Below are positions 16,708 to 25,850 of a stretch of DNA of 48,051 nucleotides, piece after piece; positions within the stretch are counted from its first letter, which is position 1; every line of letters starts with the position of its first letter. This stretch comes from Nocardioidaceae bacterium (GTDB lineage: Bacteria > Actinomycetota > Actinomycetes > Propionibacteriales > Nocardioidaceae). The stretch covers positions 1 to 48,051 of the forward strand of contig JACCWP010000004.1 in NCBI GenBank assembly GCA_013697585.1, in the 5' to 3' direction. The position numbers and the translations under genes are program-made. The notes beneath the pieces are model-generated. The model did not search any database, was not told the DNA's origin, and saw only the letters and a list, made by a program, of their open reading frames with translations.

Positions 16708-17675
16708 GGGGTGGTGAGCACGATCTTGCCGAACACGTCGCCGGCGGCGATCGCCGCCAGGCCTTCCGGGGCTCTCTCCATCGGCAGCGTCCGGTCGATC
16801 AGCGGGGCCACCCCGCTGAGCACCAGGAAGGCCGCCAGCCCGCGGAGCTCCTCGCGGGTGCCCATCGTCGATCCCTGGATGCGCAGCTGGAGGAAGAAGA
16901 CCCGGTTGAGCTCTCCGACCTCGGGGGTGACGCCCGAGGTCGCGCCGGCGATGACCAGCGTGCCGCCCGGTCGCAGCGACTTGATCGAGTGCGACCAGGT
17001 GGCGGCGCCGACGGTCTCGATCACCGCGTCGACCCGGTGGGGCAGCCGGCTCCCGGTCTCGAACACCTCGTGCGCGCCGATCTGCTCCGCGCGTGCGCGC
17101 TTGCCGTCGTCCCGGCTGGTGGCAAAGACCCGCAGTCCTGCCGCCCGCGCCAAGACGATCGCCGCGGTCGCCACCCCACCCCCTGCACCCTGCACGAGCA
17201 CGCTGTCCCCAGGCCGCAGGCGCGACTGCGTGAACAGCATCCGGTACGCCGTCAGCCACGCGGTGGGCAGGCAGGCGGCCTCCTCGAACGACAAGCCGTC
17301 CGGCTTGGCCAGGACGTTGCGACTCGGGACCCGTACGAGCTCTGCGAACGTGCCCTGGTGGCGCTCGGACAGCAACGACCGCTTCGGGTCGAGTGTCTCG
17401 TCGCCGGTCCAGGAGGGGTCGCTGATCACCGAGTGCACGACCACCTCGCTACCGTCGTCGGCGACTCCGGCCGCGTCGCATCCCAAGATCATCGGGAGCC
17501 GCTCATCAGGAAGGCCGACGCCCTGCAGTGACCAGTAGTCGTGGTGGTTGATCGAGGCCGCCCGGACCTGGACCGTCGTCCACCCGGCGGGCGCTTCGGG
17601 TTCGGGGCGCTCTCCCACCACCAGACCCGCCAACGGCTCGTCGGTGCTGGTCCGGTCGGCATAGACGGCGAACAT
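16704..17675 (-). CDS. Zinc-binding-type alcohol dehydrogenase / quinone oxidoreductase (MDR family)
   Basis: VRAASINHHDYWSLQGVG...MILGCDAAGVADDGSEV...DSVLVQGAGGGVATAAIVLARAAGLRVFATSRDD. Confidence 0.9.
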   Translation of the reverse strand: MFAVYADRTSTDEPLAGLVVGERPEPEAPAGWTTVQVRAASINHHDYWSLQGVGLPDERLPMILGCDAAGVADDGSEVVVHSVISDPSWTGDETLDPKRSLLSERHQGTFAELVRVPSRNVLAKPDGLSFEEAACLPTAWLTAYRMLFTQSRLRPGDSVLVQGAGGGVATAAIVLARAAGLRVFATSRDDGKRARAEQIGAHEVFETGSRLPHRVDAVIETVGAATWSHSIKSLRPGGTLVIAGATSGVTPEVGELNRVFFLQLRIQGSTMGTREELRGLAAFLVLSGVAPLIDRTLPMERAPEGLAAIAAGDVFGKIVLTTP

Positions 17676-17771
17676 GCCGCGACCCTAATCCGAGCAGGGC
17701 GGGTCGGCGCTAGGGTGGGCTGGCCGACGAGCCTTCCGGCCGGCGCCACGACGGGAGGGACCTGCCCAGTG

Positions 17772-18179
17772 ATGGAGACCAGGTCGTCACGCCCGACCGA
17801 GCAGGCCGAGGTCACGCTGACGGTGCCCGCCGACAGCCGCTATCTGTCAGTCGTACGCACAGCAGCCGCCGGCCTCGGCGCGCGGCTCGACTTCACCCTC
17901 GACGACATCGAGGACCTACGGATCGCAGTCGACGAGGCCTGCGTGCTGCTGCTCAAGCAGGCGCGCCCCGAGTCCCAGGTCAGGTGCGAGTTCACCGTCG
18001 AGGGACTCGGGCTAGGGGTGCGGGCGAGCGCGCCTTGCCACCGACCCAAGGTGCCCCCGCGCGACGGCTTCTCGTGGACGGTGCTGTCCGCGCTCACCAC
18101 CACTTTGGCGATGGAGGTTCAAGATGGTGAGCTCGTGATCAGCCTCACCCGCAGCCGAGGGGGTGACGATCTGCTGTGA
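17772..18179 (+). CDS. Anti-sigma factor, RsbW/GHKL-like
   Basis: LTVPADSRYLSVVRTAAAGLGARLDFTLDDIEDLRIAVDEACVLLL; immediately upstream of, and overlapping, the SigB/SigF-type gene. Confidence 0.8.
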   Translation: METRSSRPTEQAEVTLTVPADSRYLSVVRTAAAGLGARLDFTLDDIEDLRIAVDEACVLLLKQARPESQVRCEFTVEGLGLGVRASAPCHRPKVPPRDGFSWTVLSALTTTLAMEVQDGELVISLTRSRGGDDLL

Positions 18180-18970
18180 GCACGCAACCGTTGAGCTTGT
18201 CGATGCTCGAAGACGACGTACGTGAGCTGACCGGGGCCGCGTTCCGGCGACTGCAAGCCCTGCCCGACGACGACCCGGCACGACCCGACCTACGCGCCGA
18301 CCTAGTCGCTTTGAACCTGCCGCTGGTCGAGCACCTGGCCCGCCGGTTCCGCAACCGGGGCGAACCGTACGACGACCTGGTCCAGGTCGGCACCATCGGG
18401 CTGATCAAGGCGGTGGACAGGTTCGACCTGGGGCGTGAGGTGGAGTTCTCGACCTACGCCACACCCACGATCGTCGGGGAGATCAAGCGCTGGTTCCGCG
18501 ACAAGGGCTGGTCGATCCGCGTCCCACGACGGCTGCAGGAGCTGCGGCTCTCGCTGGCGTCGGCGACCAGCGAGCTCACGCAGGAGCTCGGTCGCTCCCC
18601 CACGGTCAAGGAGCTCGCGCACCGGCTGGCGATCGGGGAGGACGAGATCCTCGAGGGTCTCGAGTCGGCCAACGCCTACAGCACGGTGTCGTTGGACGCC
18701 CCCGAGTCGACGGCGTGGGACGGTGCCAGCGTCGGCGACGCCCTCGGCGAGTACGACGACGCACTGGCCACCGTCGAGTTCCGGGAGTCGCTGCGTCCAC
18801 TGCTCGAGGCGCTGGCGCCCCGGGAGCGCCGGATCGTGGTGCTGCGCTTTTTTCGCCAGATGACCCAGACTCAGATCGCGGCCGACGTCGGGATGTCCCA
18901 GATGCACGTCTCGCGGTTGCTTGCCCGCTCGCTCGCGACACTGCGCGAGGGTCTCACCGGCGACGACTGA
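18176..18970 (+). CDS. SigB/SigF/SigG-family RNA polymerase sigma factor
   Basis: RNRGEPYDDLVQVGTIGLIKAVDRFDLGREVEFSTYATPTIVGEIKRWFRDKGWSIRVPRRLQEL...TQTQIAADVGMSQMHVSRLLARSLATLREGL. Confidence 0.95.
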   Translation: MSTQPLSLSMLEDDVRELTGAAFRRLQALPDDDPARPDLRADLVALNLPLVEHLARRFRNRGEPYDDLVQVGTIGLIKAVDRFDLGREVEFSTYATPTIVGEIKRWFRDKGWSIRVPRRLQELRLSLASATSELTQELGRSPTVKELAHRLAIGEDEILEGLESANAYSTVSLDAPESTAWDGASVGDALGEYDDALATVEFRESLRPLLEALAPRERRIVVLRFFRQMTQTQIAADVGMSQMHVSRLLARSLATLREGLTGDD

Positions 18971-18993
18971 CCAGTCGGTCCAGTCGGTCGACC

Positions 18994-19389
18994 TCAGTCA
19001 GCCAGAGCTCGTGTGGCGGCTGGGCGAAGAACGAGGGCGAGCACTGCCAGCGCCCAGCCGGCCAAGCCAACCGCCCACCACGGGAGGGAATCGCGGGTCG
19101 ACACCGCCACGCCCAGCAGCAGCAGCTGCGCGACGACGACTGGTCCGCGGGACCAGCCGAGCACCCGCCAGACGCCGCTGGCGGCGTAGCCGAGCCCGAG
19201 CGCACACGCCATGAAGAACAGTGCGGTCGACACGCCGAGGCCGATTCGGCCCGGGGTCACAGCCAGCAGCTCGCCGGCGGCCACCGAGAGCAGGGCCAGC
19301 GCCTCGACCGCCACCAGGCAGGCCGCCAACCGCAGCCCAGCACCCGTGCAATTCGGTCGGTCGGGATGCTCGCTGGTGCCGGCGCTCAC
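18994..19389 (-). CDS. Small multi-pass membrane protein of unknown function
   Basis: Four predicted hydrophobic segments (LAACLVAVEALALLSVAAGELLAV, ALFFMACALGLGYAASGV, VVVAQLLLLGVAV, WAVGLAGWALAVLALVL). Confidence 0.6.
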   Translation of the reverse strand: MSAGTSEHPDRPNCTGAGLRLAACLVAVEALALLSVAAGELLAVTPGRIGLGVSTALFFMACALGLGYAASGVWRVLGWSRGPVVVAQLLLLGVAVSTRDSLPWWAVGLAGWALAVLALVLRPAATRALAD

Positions 19390-19512
19390 CCGGCGCAGGC
19401 TACGTCGCCGGTGAGCCGCTGCGACGCCGTGTGACCGACTCGACACGAAGGTGCCGGGCGATTCGGGTTGTGTGAGCGTCGGACTCTTGCCAGCATGTGA
19501 TGTGTCGGCAAC

Positions 19513-19526
19513 GTGAAAGCGTTCAC
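19513..19526 (+). promoter_or_regulatory. CRP-family binding site candidate upstream of whiB1
   Basis: cGTGAAAGCGTTCACa = GTGA-N6-TCAC, about 94 bp upstream of the whiB1 start. Confidence 0.6.
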
Positions 19527-19619
19527 AAGAACGCGCACCTGGACGCCGCCCCCGCTGATCGTCCCGACACACATCCAGCTAAGCATCCGACAGACACCAC
19601 CCGACAAGGAGCCGCTCCC

Positions 19620-19871
19620 GTGGACTGGCGACACCGTTCCGCATGCCTCGACGAGGATCCGGAGCTGTTCTTCCCGATCGGCAACACCGGTCCCGCCCTC
19701 CTGCAGATCGAGGAGGCCAAGGCGGTGTGTCGGCGGTGCGACGTGCGGGAGCAGTGCCTCACGTGGGCGCTCGAGTCCGGCCAGGACCACGGTGTGTGGG
19801 GTGGCCTCAGCGAGGACGAGCGGCGGTCCCTCAAGCGGCGCAACGCCCGCGCACGGCTGCGTACTGCCTGA
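19620..19871 (+). CDS. whiB1: WhiB1-like Fe-S transcriptional regulator
   Basis: GTG start: MDWRHRSACLDEDPELFFPIGNTGPALLQIEEAKAVCRRCDVREQCLTWALESGQDHGVWGGLSEDERRSLKRRNARAR (four Cys, GVWGG). Confidence 0.93.
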   Translation: MDWRHRSACLDEDPELFFPIGNTGPALLQIEEAKAVCRRCDVREQCLTWALESGQDHGVWGGLSEDERRSLKRRNARARLRTA

Positions 19872-20282
19872 CGGCAACGCCGTACCTGCACTGCCGCACG
19901 TCGCGTGCCACTCTCAGGCTCAGGCTGGTCGACGTCGTCGCCGTCCGACTCCTGACTCCGACCGATCATGTGCTGCACCACGGGGGATGACCGGCTGCCG
20001 TACGCCGTCATGGCGATCCTGCCCGCGGACTGGTCGACGAGACCGCTCGGCACCGCTTCCTCGGCAGGCTCAGCGCGACGACGTGCCGCACGGAGTCTCA
20101 GCGGAGCGACCTGCACAGCGAGCCGCCGGAGCAGACCGAGTGGCCGAACCCGCTGCGACGAACACCCGAGCCGACCTGTTGCTCGCCAGCATCGAACACC
20201 ACCGGGTCGAGGACCCGTGGCTGTACGGCGCCGCCATGACGCGTGCCAACACGTCCGGTTTGAGGTAGCGTGCCCGGCGCTT

Positions 20283-20303
20283 GAGCACCGGCGAGCGGTG
20301 CTC
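20283..20303. promoter_or_regulatory. Perfect 8-bp inverted repeat upstream of the DUF3311-symporter operon
   Basis: GAGCACCG-GCGAG-CGGTGCTC, 33 bp upstream of the GTG at 20336. Confidence 0.5.
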
Positions 20304-20335
20304 GGCAGCACCAACCCAGACCCCGGAGGTGCGTC

Positions 20336-20623
20336 GTGCCCAGTCCGACCGATCCACGCTCGAACGAGGGGCGAAACCACCGACGGCGCCGGGCCAGCAC
20401 CGCCACCTGGGTGCTCGTGGGCGGGCTGCTGGCGGTGCCGATGGTGGTCCCGCTGCTGGTCCCGATCTACGCACGCGAAACCCCTGAGCTCGGCGGAATG
20501 CCGTTCTTCTTCTGGTTCCAGTTCGCCCTGATCCCGGTGGCGGCGATCTTTACCACCCTCGCGTTCCGGGTGGTCGTCTCCGTTGAGGGCAGTCCCGGCG
20601 AGATCGAGGAGCAGCACCAATGA
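20336..20623 (+). CDS. DUF3311 small membrane protein
   Basis: TM segments WVLVGGLLAVPMVVPLLVPIYAR and FFFWFQFALIPVAAIFTTLAF; overlaps the symporter start (ATGA). Confidence 0.8.
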   Translation: MPSPTDPRSNEGRNHRRRRASTATWVLVGGLLAVPMVVPLLVPIYARETPELGGMPFFFWFQFALIPVAAIFTTLAFRVVVSVEGSPGEIEEQHQ

Positions 20624-22260
20624 CCGACATCGATGTGGTGGCCCTCGGTGTCTTCATCTTCTTCTTCGTGCTGGTCACCGTGCTGGGCTTCGTCGCCGCG
20701 CGCTGGCGCCGGGGGGAATCGTTGGACAGCCTCGACGAGTGGGGGCTCGGCGGCCGCGGATTCGGGACGTTCGTCTCGTGGTTCCTGATCGGCGGTGACA
20801 TCTACACCGCCTACACCTTCATCGCCGTGCCGGCACTGCTCTATGCCGGCAGCGCGATCGGCTTCTTCGCGGTGCCGTACACGATCGTCGTCTACCCGAT
20901 CATCTTCATCTTCCTGCCCCGGCTCTGGTCGGTCTCGCACCGGCACGGCTACGTCACGCCCGCCGACTTCGTGCAGGGCCGCTATGGCTCCCGCGGGCTC
21001 TCGTTGGCGGTCGCGGCCACCGGGCTGCTGGCGACCATGCCCTACATCGCACTCCAGCTGGTGGGCATCCAGGTCGTGCTCCAGGTGATGGGGCTCGGCG
21101 GCGGCGAGGACGCGTCGCTGCTGGAGAAGGACCTGCCGCTGCTGATCGCGTTCGCCATCCTGGCGGCCTACACCTACACCTCAGGCCTGCGGGCACCGGC
21201 ACTGATTGCCTTCGTCAAGGACACGCTGATCTACATCGTGATCCTCGTCGCGGTGATCTACCTGCCGATCCACCTCGGTGGCTGGGACGAGATCTTTGGC
21301 GCGGCCGAGACCAAGATCGACGCGGGCAACAAGGACCTCGGTGCGCCGATCCTGGCGTTGTTCCCGGGCGAGACCGCGTACTGGGGATATGCCACATTGG
21401 CCTTGGGCTCGGCGTTCGCGCTGTTCATGTACCCGCACTCGGTCACGGCCGTGCTGTCGACCGGCAGCCGCAACGTGATCCGGCGCAACGCCTCACTGCT
21501 GCCGGCGTACTCGTTCCTGCTGGGCCTGCTCGCGCTGCTCGGCTATGTCGCCATCGCCGCCGACGTCGACGTGACCGACCCCAACCAGGCGATCCCGCAG
21601 CTGTTCGAGAACGAGTTCCCCAGCTGGTTCACGGGAGTCGCGTTCGCCGCCATCGGCATCGGTGCGTTGGTGCCCGCGGCGATCATGTCGATCGCGGCGG
21701 CCAACCTGTGGACGCGCAACGTCTACAAGGCCTTCATCAACCCCGCTGCCAGCGACAGGCAGGAGGCTCAACAGAGCAAGGTCGTGTCGCTGGTAGTCAA
21801 GCTGGGCGCGCTCGCCTTCGTGCTCTTCCTGCCCACCGAGTTCGCGATCTACCTGCAGCTGCTGGGAGGCGTCTGGATCCTGCAGACCCTGCCGGCATTG
21901 GTGATCGGGCTCTACACCCGGTGGCTGCACCGCTGGGCGTTGCTTGCCGGTTGGGGAGTCGGAATGGTCTACGGCACCTGGGTGGCGTACCAGCAGCCAA
22001 GCGCCACCGACCCGACGGTGGATCACTGGGGCAGCCCGCTCGCGCTGCCGCCGTTCGCCGACGAGACCAAGATCTACATCGGGTTGACCGCGCTCGTGCT
22101 CAACCTTCTGGTGGCGGTCGCGATCACCTTCGTGCTGCGCGCGATGGGCACTGCGGAGGGCGACGACGAGACGACGCCCGACGACTACCACGCCGATGCC
22201 GACGACCCGCGGGTGTCGCGGGTGCCGGCGGGGCAAGGAGCCGATACCCGCGGCGGATAG
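20620..22260 (+). CDS. Sodium:solute symporter, MctP-like monocarboxylate permease
   Basis: SSS-family pattern: EWGLGGRGFGTFVSWFLIGGDIYTAYTFIAVPALLYAGSAIGFFAVPYTIVVYPIIF...; multi-TM. Confidence 0.88.
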   Translation: MTDIDVVALGVFIFFFVLVTVLGFVAARWRRGESLDSLDEWGLGGRGFGTFVSWFLIGGDIYTAYTFIAVPALLYAGSAIGFFAVPYTIVVYPIIFIFLPRLWSVSHRHGYVTPADFVQGRYGSRGLSLAVAATGLLATMPYIALQLVGIQVVLQVMGLGGGEDASLLEKDLPLLIAFAILAAYTYTSGLRAPALIAFVKDTLIYIVILVAVIYLPIHLGGWDEIFGAAETKIDAGNKDLGAPILALFPGETAYWGYATLALGSAFALFMYPHSVTAVLSTGSRNVIRRNASLLPAYSFLLGLLALLGYVAIAADVDVTDPNQAIPQLFENEFPSWFTGVAFAAIGIGALVPAAIMSIAAANLWTRNVYKAFINPAASDRQEAQQSKVVSLVVKLGALAFVLFLPTEFAIYLQLLGGVWILQTLPALVIGLYTRWLHRWALLAGWGVGMVYGTWVAYQQPSATDPTVDHWGSPLALPPFADETKIYIGLTALVLNLLVAVAITFVLRAMGTAEGDDETTPDDYHADADDPRVSRVPAGQGADTRGG

Positions 22261-22460
22261 GGTCCGGCGCATGCCGACCCAGCAGGGCCACGGTGGCGAC
22301 CTCGCGGTCGCGCCGGCGCACGGCGTCGAACGCGTCTGCCACGACCCGCAGATGTCGGGGCCGCGCTCGAGCGCGCATCCGCGTCGCGCGGGTCCTTACC
22401 TCGCCAACGTGCTCACCGACCCCGAGGCCGCCGACGAGCGCACGACGAAGGCGATCTGAC

Positions 22461-22973
22461 ATGACCGGCAGCGTGCTGCCGGAGGCAGTCCGCGTGCGCC
22501 GGGCCGACCCCGCGACCCTCACGGCCGCCGGCGAGCTGACCGCGGCCGCCTACGCCGCGGACGGCTTCGTCGGCGACGACTACGTGGAGACGCTGCGCGA
22601 CGCGGCCACCAGAGACCGTGAGGCCGAAGTGTGGGTCGCGACCGACGCCGTCGGCTCCGTGCTGGGGTGCGTCACGTACTGCCCACCGGGCTCGCCGTGG
22701 CGCGAGGTGGCGGCAGACGACTCCGAGGGCGAGTTTCGGATGCTGGCCGTGGCCACGACCGCCCGCCACCGCGGGGTCGCCCGCCTGTTGGTGCAGCACT
22801 GCCTCGAGCGCAGCCGGGCGCTGGGCCAACACCGGCTGGTCCTGTGCAGCGAGCGCCGGATGGCCGCGGCGCACCGGCTCTATGTGAGGCTCGGGTTCGT
22901 CCGGCTGCCCGAGCGCGACTGGGCGCCAGCTCCCGGTGTCGATCTGCTCGCGTACAGCGTGGACCTGCGGTGA
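22461..22973 (+). CDS. GNAT family N-acetyltransferase
   Basis: EFRMLAVATTARHRGVARLLVQHCLERSRALGQHRLVLCSERRMAAAHRLYVRLGFVRLPERDW. Confidence 0.88.
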   Translation: MTGSVLPEAVRVRRADPATLTAAGELTAAAYAADGFVGDDYVETLRDAATRDREAEVWVATDAVGSVLGCVTYCPPGSPWREVAADDSEGEFRMLAVATTARHRGVARLLVQHCLERSRALGQHRLVLCSERRMAAAHRLYVRLGFVRLPERDWAPAPGVDLLAYSVDLR

Positions 22974-23140
22974 CCTGGCCGCCGGGCAGACTCGCGAACG
23001 GCGAGATCGCCAGCGTCGGGATCGGCCAGCAGGAACGCCTGCTCATCGGGGGGGTTGCCGGACCTTCGGCCGGGGCCACGAGCGCAGCCGGCTGACTCGC
23101 CTTCGGCCGCGCCGGATACCTGATCCCGACCGGCGGGCGC

Positions 23141-23683
23141 TCAGGGTGCGGGTGCGTAGCGCAGGTGCAGGACTCCGGTGTCGAGGGCTGTGCTGGAGAG
23201 CAGCACAAGGGGGTGGGTGGCGGTGTCCTCGAAGAGTCTCCGACCCGAGCCGACCGCGATCGGATGCACGAGCAACGCCAGCTCGTCGAGCAGGCCGTTC
23301 GCGAGCAGCCAGCGCACGGTGGTGGCGCTGCCCGACATCGTGACGTCGCCGTCGGTGCTGTCCTTGACTCCCTGCACCTTGGCGGCAACGTCGCCGGACA
23401 GAACGGTGGTGTTCTGCCACGTCGGGTCGTCGAGCGTAGTGGACAGGACGTACTTCGGGATCGTGTTGATGAACTCCGAGAACGGGACTTCCGGTCCCTG
23501 TCCAGGCCAGTACTCAGACCACTCACCGTAGAGTCTTCGCCCCATCAGGAACGCGGTGGTGGTCGCCATTCCCTCGCCGATGATGGCGCCCATCGCATCG
23601 TCGTAGTATGGGAAGCGCCACTTGTCCGGCGACTCCACGACGCCATCGAGAGAGATGAAGAAGTTCGACACGATCTTGCCCAT
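23141..23683 (-). CDS. Dihydrofolate reductase family protein (RibD C-terminal type)
   Basis: MGKIVSNFFISLDGVVESPDKWRFPYYDDAMG...AFLMGRRLYGEWSEYWP...DGDVTMSGSATTVRWLLANGLLDELALLVHPIAVGSGRRLFE. Confidence 0.9.
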   Translation of the reverse strand: MGKIVSNFFISLDGVVESPDKWRFPYYDDAMGAIIGEGMATTTAFLMGRRLYGEWSEYWPGQGPEVPFSEFINTIPKYVLSTTLDDPTWQNTTVLSGDVAAKVQGVKDSTDGDVTMSGSATTVRWLLANGLLDELALLVHPIAVGSGRRLFEDTATHPLVLLSSTALDTGVLHLRYAPAP

Positions 23684-23817
23684 GGCGCTGATCCTCGGGT
23701 GCGGTGAACCAGTCACAACCTAGACCGTGCGGGACCGCAGAAGTCATCGCCGAGCTTTCGGGAGGCGAGCTCGCGCCAGCCGTGGTGAGCAGGTCCGCTG
23801 CTCCGGTCGGAGTGTGA

Positions 23818-24264
23818 TCAGGCGGAGGGATGAGCGCGGAGCCAGGTTGCCCCCCGCCGTGTCGATGCGCGGGACAACCAGGCCTCCTCGACCAGCTCGG
23901 CCAGCTCCTGGTGGGTGAGCTCGCCGATGCGGCTGGCCCGCAGCAGGACCGAAGGATGGCCGTCGAAGTGTGCGGTGCTGAAGAACGGAGACCCGTCGTC
24001 CTGGACCAGGGCTTGCTTGTCCCCTTCGGAGGCCACCCAGAAGACGATCACGTCGCGGTAGCGATCTCCGGTGTCTGGGTCGATCGCGTCGGGTCTGGGA
24101 TTGCGGAAGAAGACGAACGACTTCCCGCCCACCTGGTAGACCGGGTTGTCAGTGGTCCCGGACGCGACCGTCACGTGGGGCATGGCCAGAGCCAGCTCAT
24201 GGACATCCTCGGTCCGAGCCGTCCGGCTCTTCGGTACCGACACGCAGCAAGCGTATGCGGCCAT
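23818..24264 (-). CDS. MmcQ/YjbR family protein
   Basis: DVHELALAMPHVTVASGTTDNPVYQVGGKSFVFFRNPRPD...LRASRIGELTHQELAELVEEAWLSRA. Start uncertain. Confidence 0.75.
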   Translation of the reverse strand: MAAYACCVSVPKSRTARTEDVHELALAMPHVTVASGTTDNPVYQVGGKSFVFFRNPRPDAIDPDTGDRYRDVIVFWVASEGDKQALVQDDGSPFFSTAHFDGHPSVLLRASRIGELTHQELAELVEEAWLSRASTRRGATWLRAHPSA

Positions 24265-24480
24265 TCGGCCATGCCGCTGGTCAGCGTGACCATCCCCGAA
24301 CGAGCCGGGAATCGTGATCTGCAGAAGGCCGCGAGCCAACAGGGTGGGAGCCGGCGACCGGCAACGGCGGCCACTGCGAGCCTCGACGAGAGCTGCATCG
24401 TCTCCGCGGAATCGGCTGACTACCGGGTGAGCACGTGGATCCGGGCCTAACCTGGCGTGACCAGAGCCAGGAGAGCATCG

Positions 24481-25764
24481 ATGAGTCGAGTGTGGTCAGC
24501 GGCAGCGGCGACAGTGTTGGTGGTGCCGGCGGTCGTGGCCGCCGGCGCGGGCCCGGTGGCCGCAGCGGCGTACACCTGCGGTGGCGAGACGGCGACCCTC
24601 GTCGGGACCGCGGAGGCGGACACCCTTGTCGGTACGGCTGGCGCCGATGTGATCGTGGGACTCGGCGCCAAGGACAGCGTCGAGGGCCTTGCCGGAGCGG
24701 ACCGGCTGTGTGGCGGGCGAGGCGTCGACACGATCGGTGCCGGGGGTGGCGACGACACCGTGTGGGGCGGTGCGGACGGCCGGGCCGTCTTTGTCGAGGG
24801 TGACTTCATCGAGGGCGGACCGGGCGACGACACCTTGCACGGCGGCCTCGACCCGGACGAGAGCGGGGGCCTGCAGACCAACGAGGACGTCGTCGTCTAC
24901 GACGACGCGCCCCGCGGCGTTCGGGTCACCCTCGGCGAGCCCACAGTCACGGGCCAGGGCACCGACACGATTGACGGCTTCTACTCCGTCGTGGGCAGCG
25001 AGCACGACGACGACATCACCGCCGGCGCCGAGACCGACGTGGTCAAGGGGCTCGGTGGCGCCGACACGATGAGGATCGACTCCAACGAGGGGGAAGTCTT
25101 CGGTGGCGCCGGCAACGACCAGGTACGGCTCGGCAAGTTCGTCTTCGGCAACCGCGGCGACGACACCATCATCAATGCGCGAGCAGACGTTTTCGGCGGG
25201 CAGGGCGACGACCTCTTGCTCGGACGCCCGCACCGAGATGAGCTCTACGGCGGCAGCGGGGACGACGTGCTTCGCGGACGTGGCGGTCCCGACGACCTCC
25301 TGGAAGAGGCGGGAACGAACCGGATCGTCGGCGGCGACGGTGCCGACTCCCTGAGGGGCGGCCACGGCCGGGATGTCCTGGTCGGTGGCGACGGAGACGA
25401 CCAGCTCGACCCCGGGGACTACGTGCCCCCCTTGGGCCAGCGAGAGCGCGTTGCCGACGACGTGGTTCTCGGCGGCGATCGGACCGACACCGTGACCTAC
25501 CTGGACACGTACCGAACCAACGGTGTGAGGGTCGACCTCCGCTCGGGTATCGCAACCCGGGTCGGACGCGATCGCCTCGCGAGCGTCGAGAACGCCACTG
25601 GCGGGCACCGCGGCGACGATCTTCTCGGCGACCGAGGGCCCAACGTCCTCACCGGCAACGGCGGCGACGACCACATCGTCGGCAGGGGTGGTGCCGACAC
25701 TGCGATCGGTGTCGACGGCACCGACCGGTGCGACGCTGAGACCGAGCTGTCCTGCGAGTCGTAG
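24481..25764 (+). CDS. Secreted protein with RTX-type calcium-binding nonapeptide repeats
   Basis: Signal-peptide-like N-terminus; many GGxGxDxL-type repeats (GGQGDDLLLG, GGSGDDVLRG, GGDGADSLRG, GNGGDDHIVGRGGADTAIG). Confidence 0.88.
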   Translation: MSRVWSAAAATVLVVPAVVAAGAGPVAAAAYTCGGETATLVGTAEADTLVGTAGADVIVGLGAKDSVEGLAGADRLCGGRGVDTIGAGGGDDTVWGGADGRAVFVEGDFIEGGPGDDTLHGGLDPDESGGLQTNEDVVVYDDAPRGVRVTLGEPTVTGQGTDTIDGFYSVVGSEHDDDITAGAETDVVKGLGGADTMRIDSNEGEVFGGAGNDQVRLGKFVFGNRGDDTIINARADVFGGQGDDLLLGRPHRDELYGGSGDDVLRGRGGPDDLLEEAGTNRIVGGDGADSLRGGHGRDVLVGGDGDDQLDPGDYVPPLGQRERVADDVVLGGDRTDTVTYLDTYRTNGVRVDLRSGIATRVGRDRLASVENATGGHRGDDLLGDRGPNVLTGNGGDDHIVGRGGADTAIGVDGTDRCDAETELSCES

Positions 25765-25850
25765 CAGCCGTCACACGTCCGCGCCCAGTCCCGGCTGCGC
25801 GGGGCACTCATGTCGATGACAGGCGGGCACGGGTCTGACAACCTGCCCCG

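Noticed and set aside
22271-22459. 62-aa ORF MPTQQGHGGDLAVAPAHGVERVCHDPQM...
   Set aside because: No clear Shine-Dalgarno, no recognisable family. Could be real but not supportable from sequence alone.
24496-25674. 392-aa minus-strand ORF
   Set aside because: Reverse shadow of the RTX-repeat gene.
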